A DNA stretch of 64,000 bases from positions 1,845,409-1,909,408 of the forward strand of contig JAJEKV010000087.1 in the NCBI GenBank assembly GCA_021234155.1, read 5' to 3'. The notes beneath the pieces were generated by a model. The model saw nothing but the letters and a program-made list of their open reading frames with translations. It did not search any database and was not told the origin of the DNA. Numbering within the stretch: the first letter of the stretch is position 1; every line of letters begins with the position of its first letter. Both the position numbers and the translations under genes were made by a program. Shown here in pieces: positions 56,056-64,000 of this stretch. Source of the stretch: Isoetes taiwanensis. Its lineage: Eukaryota > Streptophyta > Lycopodiopsida > Isoetales > Isoetaceae.

Positions 56056-57340
56056 CACTCAGAGTGAAGAAAAGGAGGAAGCGTTTCGGAGGGCGGGAAG
56101 CCATCAGTCTGAAAGTGATCCTCACGGGAGTGAGGACGGGCCCCATTATGGTACTGGCTGATGAGATCTTGGCGTGATTGAAGAGCTTGAGGTGTGTCTT
56201 GGCCAAGGGCAGGATCAGCATCAATAAGAAAACGAGAGCGTACCATGTCTTCAAGCGCTGCGGGCGCTCAAGAAATGTACTGACACTCCATGAGGAGACA
56301 GGTCTGAAGGCCAAAAGCACTGACGCTGGCATTTGGATTGCAGTGAAAAATGGGACGCTGCCGATTTAAGGAGCTGAGCAAAATGCATTTGAGGGCAGCG
56401 CAAAATCCTGCTTGAAGATGGACAGAAGGATCAGGTGAGGTGGAGGCGTTCTGCAAGAAGGTGTTGAGACCATGAAGCGCATCCGCGGGCTGTTGCCAAC
56501 CACGCTCATTAGCAATGTAGATCCAATTTGTGGTGTTGTCCAGAGTAGCACCTTCTTCCCAATGTGATCGGCGAACAAAACGTGGATCCCACCGGAGATC
56601 CGTCGAGATCTGAGGTGGTGTCCCCGCATGACCATCCATGACCTTGGTCCAAAAAGGAAGGCGCCAATCAGAAGTCAGGAACCTGGGGCGTGGAGGTACA
56701 CCAGGGAAGCATAGGGGAGAAGGAACCATGCAGGTGGGCGTGGGTTCCGAAAGCGATCTCCCCGAATTGATCGACAAGACGGGATCAAGTGCCCGACACC
56801 GGCGATCCCAAAGAGAAGCGAGAGTCGAGAGTTGTGGGAGGGCTATCCCATCCTGTGGGGACCGCCTTGCTATCCAACAGAGCTCAGAATCGATTGTAAC
56901 CCAACGAGGTGTCGCATATAGACTTTGTGCATGGGGGAAGATCTTGGGATGTCCTAGATACTTCCTTATTTGTTAGCCGCTTCGGGCTTGCCGAGAGATA
57001 AATGATTGGCAAGCTCGGGCATGTACCCTCGATGAAAAGTTTTGGTCCGAAAGCGGGGATCCGCAAGATATGGATTGTTATCTGAAGCACCCATTGATGG
57101 GGTCCTGCGAACAAACCGGGCGGCCCATTGCCAAAATTTTCCTGTGTATCACCCGGATAGAAATCATGAAAATATAAGCCATGGGCTGAACCACGCGGAA
57201 AGTGAGAAAGTCGGGATCGGCCGCGATTGTATGAGATCAAAGACAACAAGGGCACAACACAACCCTTTGTCTTCAATGGAGAGTTCTCGCCAAACCGAGA
57301 AAAATCAGCACCGCCGATGGGATATCCATTGGGGCCATCA
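56056..57340 (-). pseudogene. Extra gene of retroelement 4, C-terminal half
   Basis: The minus-strand frames 56884-57351 and 56268-56777 follow each other after one frameshift, and 56034-56246 adds an end (EDHFQTDGFPPSETLP). Content: FHDFYPGDTQENFGNGP, RSLSEPTPTCMVPSPLC, NTTNWIYIANERGWQQPADAL. I recognise no domain. Position right before the polypurine tract makes it part of the element and not a host gene. Confidence 0.45.
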
Positions 57341-59100
57341 CCGCGTGCCACTTTGAAAGGAAGAGGTGGCGTCGAGCAACCACATAATCATGATAGCGGG
57401 GAGCTGGGAAGTCCAGCGGCATCGCGGAAGAATTGAAGTCCGGGCGCCAAGTTTGGTTTGAGCCTCATCGCCAGATCGAATAGCTTGCCGCAGGTGTTGT
57501 TCGAGAGATCGGATCCTATTTTCCTTTTTCAAGTAGGGAGGCGCGGATCGGGTCACGGACCCGCTTAGAAGGATTGACCAGGAGGAAGATTCCCGGTGTA
57601 TTGAGGCTAAGCAACGGCAATCTCCGTCATCGAAGTATTTTCTCGTTTCTCGCACCTCTCGTAGTTTGATCTTGAAGAGAGGTGATCTGAGAGGTCTGTG
57701 TAGAAAGCTGAGCCGTCAAGGAGGCAACTTGAGCATCTCGGGCTGAAAGATTTTGAACTTGAGTGCGGAAGTTTTCACACAGTTCCGAGTACAAGGCATT
57801 GAGTTTAGCAATATCTTCATCCTTGGTACTCAGGAGAGCAGCTTTGGACTTGTTGTGCTCCAATAGAGTCTGAATTTTGACTGAGCCGAGCCTGGCTGAT
57901 CTGCAAGTTGGCTGACTTGAGCTTGTGTACTCTTGAGATCCGCATGAGCCTGTAAGAGAGCTTCATGCTTGTCTTGAAGTTTGGCCTCCAAAGTTGCAAC
58001 TTGGGCAGTTGCAGCTTGAAGGTCTTGGTGTACCGCATCAGAGGCCTCTAGTGCCCGTTGAACCCCGCTCATAAGAGCGTCTTGGGATTCCTGTAACTTA
58101 AGTGCAGCAGCTTGAGCATCCCGGCCGATCATCGATACAACAACTGACGAGGGTGTTGTGGTGGTGGAATTGGCTGTTGCCTGGTGTGGGAGGTTTGTGA
58201 AAAATGGTGTGAAGTGGATGGTGTAGCGGAGGAAGAGACAGTGACATGAGTGTGACTGTGGTCATGACCAGGGGAAGATGGGCGTGATGTGCCAACTTGG
58301 TGATTGACTGGAAGGGAGCGCTGAGTGGAAGTATGAGAATTTGGTGGTGTGGGAGGGAAGTAATGACGGATGAGGGCTTGAAAGTGCCCTCCCACAGAAA
58401 CTTCAGAAATGGAAGTGGTACCCCGAAGGCGGTCCATTTCTTGGAGAAGACGATAGAACATCATTTGGGGCCAATCTATGTGGTGCTTGGAGTGTGTAGC
58501 AGTAAGGACCAGGTTATAGAAAGGCTTATTGATATGGGTGTTCTTGATAGAATACCCAAGGAATTTGGCGCCACAAAAAATTTTACAAAGGTCTCATGAG
58601 GCTTGTCGATATTGGTCGACGATGGACATTGGCGTGATAAAGTGTGCACCAAACTCGCGGACATCAATATCCCCGTATAGCGCAGACCATGATACACAAG
58701 GAGTGTGCAAGGGAATATGAAATACCTCAGAAATCAAGTGTTGAGTCAATGAAATAGTGGTGCCATCGACACGGTGGTGTACCCCGCATGGCTGTTAACA
58801 ATATTGGCGATGAACCGCCGCGAATCGCGTGATTTGGAGCGGAAGTTCCATTTGAGAAAATTCAGAAAGCCTGGTGTCGCTCAAAGAACGCGTCTTTATT
58901 GGGGCCAACAAGGGCTTCATGAAAGTGGGCGCCAAGAAGGATACAGATGCAAAAAAAAGGGCCGGATCCTTGGGAGCAAAGAGCTTGAAGTGTAGAAAAT
59001 CTTGGGGCAGCCATGAGAATGATTTGCGTAACGAAGAGAGATGCCAAAGGCGAAGACGAAAAAGTCGAAAGCACCGAGGAGGATGAAGGCGCAGAGGAAC
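57338..59100 (-). pseudogene. Extra gene of retroelement 4, N-terminal half
   Basis: The start may be ATG near 59025 (MAAPRFSTLQALCSQ). The N-terminal part (FHEALVGPNKDAFFERHQAF; later, across frameshifts, GVHPVDGTTISLTQHLISEV and DWPQMMFYRLLQEMDRLRG) has the layout of the putative plant transposon protein domain found in Athila/Tat elements. A Ser/His/Thr/Pro-rich linker follows (58460-58130), then a long coiled coil (57627-58132: QAATAQVATLEAKLQDKHEA and QNLSARDAQVASLTAQLSTQ). The domain match is weak; the coiled coil is clear. Confidence 0.5.
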
Positions 59101-59944
59101 TAAAAAGGTTTGTTTTAGGGCTTAATAACCGAGGTGAAGAGGTATGAAGAGTGCCAAACAGAACCGCTGATGATGCCGTGTGTCAAGAGATGCGAAGAAG
59201 GGGATTGAGAGGCAAAAATTTGGTCCGTGGTCCCCAAAAAACGTAAGGGAGAAGCAATGGACGGTGAGGATGAGACGGAAAGAAAGATCGGATGTGACAG
59301 ATGGCAAAGGACACCCATTAATGTTCGACTCGCATGGAAAGAAGGAATGGCATTCAATGCCGGGCAACTCAAGTGGGATATCATTAAAAGGAATGTGGAA
59401 AGGTACCATTGCTAGATATGCGGCGGGAGAACAGATTCTCCTTTTAGAAACAAAGCTTTGCATTGCAAACCACGCTGGCGATTTGTGTGATTGGTCCACG
59501 CCGACAAGGAGGTCCTCGTTGGCTATATATAAGACGAACCGAGAAACGAAGGCATCCGATGGCGCCAAAAGTATGGCTGCCGCCTGGCTGGTTTGAACGA
59601 AGATTGCACCATGCCTTTTAACCGCCGAGTGGATCACTTGTAAGATGAACCGCTCGGATCTCGGGGCGGCCACAACCGTGGCATTCGCATGGGCGGCCGG
59701 TGTGCGGGATGGCTGAACATCCCGACCGAAGACCAACGGGATGGAGGTGGTTCGCACCTTATTTGGGATCCGGGCGAGCGTAACCTCTACCATCTCCTCA
59801 AGATCACCTCACGCTCGAACCGGAGTAGAGGGTTTTTCCTCTTAGGACTTAGTAGATAGGGCTCGAGCCCGCGTTTTGTATATAGGGCAGTGCCCATAGC
59901 TTGAAATAGCCGGGGCTGCGCCACATTTTTGTAAAAATTCTCCA
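59101..59944 (-). other. Spacer between integrase and extra gene
   Basis: A minus-strand frame of 223 codons (59122-59793) is open but overlaps an antisense frame of similar length; composition and lack of motif leave both uncertain. This could be the promoter and leader of the extra gene. Confidence 0.35.
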
Positions 59945-61175
59945 CTATAATATAATCACCGCCTTTCTAGTCACTTTCTCGTGGTGTTTGATTTCGAACT
60001 GTCTGCGTGTTGGGATGTTCACTTTACGTGTCTGAAATGCTTTGAGTCGAAAACCATTAACTAATGTAGGTAATGGAGTGCCATCTAATTCAGCGAGTTG
60101 GAAAACACTTGGTCTAACCACTTGAACAATTTGATAAGGGCCAAGCCAACGAAACTTGAGTTTACCCGGAAAATTTTTGTACCTGGAATCATAAAGAAGA
60201 ACCAAATCTCCTTGTTTGAATGTTTTTGTCTTCAAACGTTTGTCATGTAAAGATTTTTGCAACTGTTGTCCATGAAGAACACGAATATAAGCATCCCTGC
60301 GAAGTTCATCCAACTGTTCTAATTGATAGACCCGTTCTTTGAGAGCAGCTGGTGGATTATGAGCAGTAGCCAGTTGAAACCGGAGTGTTGGAAGAATGAA
60401 TTCAAAGGGCATGAGAGCTTCCTGACCATAAACCAATTTAAAAGGAGTGTGACCCGTAGCAATCTTGAAACAAGTATTGTAGGCCCAAAGAACTGTAGGA
60501 AGTTTTGTCTGCCAATCTGTGCGGGAAGCGTCACAAATTTTCTTGAGAATGGTGACCAGAGTTTTGTTGGTGCTTTCGGCCAACCCATTGCCTTGAGGAT
60601 AGTAAGGTGTGCTCTTGTGATGATGTATCAAGAGATAATCCGTCAGCTCTTTGATAGTATGATTGATGAAATGAACACCACGATCACTGACCAGCTCCGT
60701 GGGGCAGCCGAATCGCGTGATGATTTGTTGATAGAGGACTCTGGCTGTGCTTGCAGCAGTGTTGTCTGGAAGTGCACAAGCTTCCGCCCATTTGGTGGCG
60801 TAGTCAGTGAGAACCAGGATGTATCGGGCACGAGTGTGCCGCGCCGGAGGGTCTATAGGTCCCACAAAGTCCATTCCCCATTTGCTGAAGGGAAGTGGCG
60901 CATTACGGCGGCAAAGGGAAGAGCGCCGCCACGGGCGTGGGCCCCACCGGCCCGGCAAAGCGCCACACGTCTTGGCGCGGGCGTGGAGCATCTTTGAAGA
61001 GCGTGGGCCAATAATACCCGGCAAGAAGAATTTTGCGTGCCGTGGTGTCACCATGAAAATGACCACCACCGAGCCCTTGATGAGCTTCTAACAATGTCCG
61101 GAACTTCATGAGGGAGAAACATGGCGTCGGAAGGATGGTGTCCTTACCTTTTTTTGTAGAGATGTCCGCAACCAT
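59945..61175 (-). CDS. Integrase of retroelement 4
   Basis: An HHCC region begins at about 61100 (LEAHQGLGGGHFHGDTTARK, then ILLAGYYWPTLF) with a frameshift before the second Cys pair. The core is intact from about 60920: WGMDFVGPIDPP (first Asp), ELVSDRGVHFINHTIKELTD (second Asp) and NGLAESTNKTLVTILKKI (Glu). The tail reads KTFKQGDLVLLYDS, KLKFRWLGPYQIVQVV and VNGFRLKAFQTR. It ends at a stop at 59945. This is the longest unbroken mobile-element frame in the window after the 9.0-10.6-kb frame. Confidence 0.9.
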
Positions 61176-61238
61176 GGTGTAGTCACGGACCTCGGAGAAA
61201 TTGATGGCGACGGGATTGTCGGCGGGTGAGAGAGCGTC

Positions 61239-61700
61239 TCATCTTACGGTGGAAGAGCACGTGAGGAGGTACCGCTGAAAATCATGGAACCAATGTGGTG
61301 TTGCCGTGACTAAAAAAAAGTTGAGCATCGGGGAAGGCGTCCGAGACTCTGCTGCGGGATCATCCGTGTGGATCGTGAAAGATAATCCGAACAACATGAG
61401 ATTTGCCGACCTTTTATGAACGATTTCAAAAGGAGCAAATTCTTGGAGAAGAAGGACCCAACGAGCAATGCGACCCGTGGGCGTGGATTTGTTGATCAAA
61501 TAGAGAAGTGCTTGGTGGTCCACAAAGAACTTGATTTGACTGCCCAAAAGGTAATGCGGAAGCGTTGGACCACGTAAAATGAGACCCAAAGCTTCACGCC
61601 CGTGGCGTAATAGTTGCTTCAAGAGTAATTGAGTTTTTAATTTGGCATAGCGATTTGGTTTATCGATTAATGCGCATCATATTCTTGAGAAAGAACAGCT
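61239..61700 (-). pseudogene. RNase H of retroelement 4
   Basis: GREALGLILRGPTLPHYLLG, then IKFFVDHQALLYLINK and RIARWVLLLQEFAPFEIVHK: the standard gypsy RNase H with the DHQAL block. A frameshift follows the HK region near 61420, and another separates it from the RT. Confidence 0.85.
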
Positions 61701-61779
61701 CCAATAGCAAACGCCGAAACATCGACATGCGCGGAAAGGGCTTGTCCCATTGAGGAGGAACAAGTACCGGTTCGAGTAA

Positions 61780-62650
61780 GCAAAAGCTTCACCGTTGGAA
61801 GCGACTTCGCCGGGAATTCCAAGCCCGTGGATTCATCACCCGTGAGTTTATGAATGGGATCTGCAATGGCTGCCGATCCCGTGTATGAAGGTGGAGTAAT
61901 AATTGACCTTTCCTAGGAAAGAGCGTGTCTCTTTGATATTGGCTGGTGCTTGAGCTTTTAGCACACAACCGATTTTGGCGGGATCGGTGGTGATGCCCGC
62001 TGGCGACAACATGGCCTAATGTAACACCGAAGTGGACTAAAAAGGTGCATTTCTCGGGATTGAGACTAATCTTAGGACTCATCACATTTACGAAAGACGA
62101 AGTTCCAATTTATCCAAATGGTCAGCCATGGAACGTAGGCGAGAGAAGTCATCTTGAAAAATTTGCAAGAAGGGATTTTCCTTCATGAAATCATGAAAAG
62201 CGGAGAGCATGATGCGTTGAAATGTTGAAGGAGAGTTGGATAATCCAAAAGGAACCACCTTGTAGGCAAAAGTGCCTTACCGGGTGGTGAAAGTGGTCTT
62301 GAGTTGATGATTCTTTGATGGAGATCTGATTGTAGCCGAGAGAAACCATCCATAAAGGAGTACATCTCATGTCCGGCCACTTCTTCCGAACTTGGTGCGT
62401 GAAGGAAGTGGAAAATGATCACGCTCCGTGGCCCGATTGAGTTCCGATAGTCTACTGCACGCGGATCTTACCATTGTGCTTAAGGGCAATGACGATAGGG
62501 CTCACCCATTCAGAATGTTTGACCTCATAGATCAAACCTGCAGCAAGGAGTTTGTCAATTTCGCCTTGGACGCGATCACGATAATTAGGGTTGAGCACAT
62601 CAGATCGTTGCTACCTAATCGGGTCGCATCGATTTGGTAGGAATGGTGAG
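61780..62650 (-). pseudogene. Reverse transcriptase of retroelement 4
   Basis: Across frames: a KLLAAGLIYEVKHSEWVSPI block near 62520-62580, GHEMYSFMDGFS (62340-62380) for the AFxxxDAFSGY motif, PGKALLPTRWFLL and, in the next frame, VVPFGLSNSPSTFQRIM near 62210-62260, then LQIFQDDF for the YxDD box near 62150. LNPEKCTFLVHFGVTLGHVV follows (62020-62070). At least four frameshifts. Confidence 0.85.
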
Positions 62651-63610
62651 TTCCCCAAGCTTTTGTTGATTCCCGCAGATCTTTGTAACTCCAGCGTAAA
62701 ATGTGTTTGAATTTTTTGAAGCGGACGGCCCGGCCGCCCTGTTACGATAAGGAGCCGGAAGGTTTGCAGCAATACGGACCGGTTGATTGTTGCCAACATC
62801 CACAATTTCGACTTCAGGAGTCTGAATATGGGGTATGACTTGAGATCTGGACAATGTGTGCGGGAGGTTGGAGCATAACGGATCGTGGCACTTTGCGTGG
62901 TAAAAAGAGAGGTTGCTGTGTCATCTAGCGGTGGTTGCTTCATGATCGCGTGTACATCAGCCAGGAGTTCCGGAGTGTCCAGATTCGAAAAGTGATCAGC
63001 GTTGGATTCGATTGCAAGGAGCCGGGTAGGGGTCAAGCAAGGCAGCCACCGGCAGTCCCGATCAAGAGTCATTTCTCCCAAGGATCGGCATATTCGAGGG
63101 ATAGGATAGGCGGATGCGCAGGGGTAGCCCGAACTTGATAAATATTCGGCGTCTTCGTAATCGATTAATACGAAGAGAGAGGGTTCCGCATTGTCAACGG
63201 AAATGATCCGCCTGTTTGCAAGTCCATTGTGGCATTGAGATGACCATCTGGTGGATGACTAACCGGTCCGTGGCCCGAAGAATGGATACTCTTGCCCTGG
63301 CGGAGAAAGGGTCTTCCCACCAAGATTTCATAGTCACCGGATCTTCACCAGCTTTCCAAACTCCAAATTCCATGGGAAAGCGGAGATCACCAATGTTGAT
63401 GTGTAGAATAGGTGTGTGGCCTTGAGGTCTCGTGATATGGCCATTAGCCAATTTGATGTCATATGGGGCCACGAAAGAGTTGTGTGATGCCCATTTGTTT
63501 TGCGGAGTTTGTCCGTGATGAGATTGACTGCACTACCTCCATCGATTTGAACATGGTTGACTTGCTGATTTCCCACCGTTGCATGGACCGTGGGTGTAGA
63601 GGTAGCCACC
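62651..63610 (-). pseudogene. Aspartic protease and linker of retroelement 4
   Basis: NHVQIDGGSAVNLITDKLRK (about 63500-63556) is a retropepsin active site with D-G-G in place of D-S/T-G. The second block PYDIKLANGHITRPQGHTPI, then INIGDLRFPMEFGVW, follows at 63360-63470. The linker to the RT (62611-63081) includes ELLADVHAIMKQPPLDDTA. Confidence 0.75.
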
Positions 63611-64000
63611 CCAACTAAAAGCAGTTGGGAGTGGTAACCGGTCCTTGAGAGCGGGACGAGTTTTAAAAATGGTTGCCAAGCTTAAAGGAATTTTGATCTT
63701 GGCAAGCTCCTCTTGGAGTTCGAGAGGTACATGAGAAAAAGGATCCGCTTGGTTCAGTGCGGGAGTGCGTGGCGGGGAAGCGGCAACTTCTTTGAGTAAG
63801 TCAACCTCGGCTGCAATATTGGGATATGTCACGAGGCGTGGAGGTTGAGATGTTGAAGGTGGATCGTGTCTTTGTTGAGCTCGAGTGGTGGCATGAACAT
63901 TTGCCAATGTGCGGCCTTGTTGCTTGCATGAGATTCAAAATGCTTTGGCGAACTTTGGGCATGACATTTGGCATGAGCTTTTCTAAGTCGGAGTGCAAAG
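63533..64000 (-). pseudogene. Gag C-terminal end of retroelement 4 (cut by window)
   Basis: Gln/Thr/Pro-rich sequence with QEELAKIKIPLSLATIF at about 63690, in two frames (63533-63907 and 63801-63998). No zinc knuckle is visible before the window edge. Confidence 0.55.

Larger units (their letters stand above)
55512..64000 (-). mobile_element. Retroelement 4: Tat/Ogre-like gypsy, 3' part
   Basis: From right to left (minus strand): end of gag, protease, RT, RNase H, integrase, a long extra gene, polypurine tract and a 530-bp 3' LTR. The 5' part lies beyond base 64000. The LTR family is unrelated to retroelements 1-3. The integrase has the GKLKFRWLGPYQI and VNGFRLKAF tail common in the Tat lineage and no chromodomain. 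RT and gag-pro carry several frameshifts; the integrase frame is intact over 374 codons. Confidence 0.88.

Noticed and set aside
59122-59793. 223-codon minus-strand frame before the extra gene of retroelement 4
   Set aside because: Not counted as a gene because an antisense frame overlaps it and no domain is visible; kept only as a spacer note.

Overview
The window is land-plant nuclear DNA with almost no bacterial character: it is a pile of nested, mostly broken transposable elements around one small piece of an ordinary host gene. The evidence for a plant is direct. Two well-spliced exons at 37544-37878 (minus) encode the Walker B, D-loop and H-loop end of a TGD3-like chloroplast lipid ABC ATPase. 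The rest is Ty3/gypsy chromoviruses, a Tat/Ogre-like gypsy element, LINEs, a tRNA-headed SINE-like repeat and MITEs. High element density, tiny exons in long AT-rich surroundings and long microsatellites suggest a large genome. Fern, lycophyte, moss or seed plant cannot be decided from the sequence.

Layout. (1) 1-1930 plus 15031-15532 is one copy of a local duplication; 17060-19508 is the other. The first copy is split by retroelement 1 (1931-15030, minus strand, TGTGACG...CGTCACA ends, 5-bp target duplication CACAA), so the second copy is its natural empty site. Element 1 has lost most of its 5' LTR and gag, keeps decayed PR-RT-RH-INT-chromodomain, and is itself split at 4648-11632 by a 7-kb insert with TTTC on both sides. 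That insert carries a broken, intron-containing plus-strand gene whose product looks like a ParB-like domain joined to an N6/N4 DNA-methylase-like domain, and it contains about nine GC-rich palindromic sites. (2) 15683-16532 is a tandem pair of SINE-like repeats, followed by a LINE 3' end. (3) 19489-19779 is a GIY-YIG nuclease fragment directly before retroelement 2.

(4) Retroelement 2 (19796-about 31009, plus strand) belongs to the same LTR family. It keeps gag, RNase H, integrase and chromodomain but lacks protease and most of RT. Between its leader (hit by a MITE with perfect 22-bp inverted ends) and gag it carries about 2.4 kb of extra broken coding sequence that includes a histone-H3-like segment. 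(5) 31-39.6 kb is AT-rich and nearly gene-free except for the TGD3-like exons. (6) 39658-about 45150 starts with a third LTR of the family, followed by unrelated-looking broken coding regions and four copies of a hairpin-forming repeat. (7) 48.9-49.5 kb is a worn LINE relic; 50.1-54.16 kb is a nearly full-length LINE (ORF1-like, endonuclease, RT, minus strand) sitting between the two halves of a SINE-like repeat copy. (8) 55512-64000 is the 3' part of a fourth, different gypsy element (minus strand) with a 530-bp LTR and a long extra gene between integrase and the LTR; it runs off the right edge.

No element here looks able to move on its own. All domain names come from reading motifs by eye; no database search was possible.
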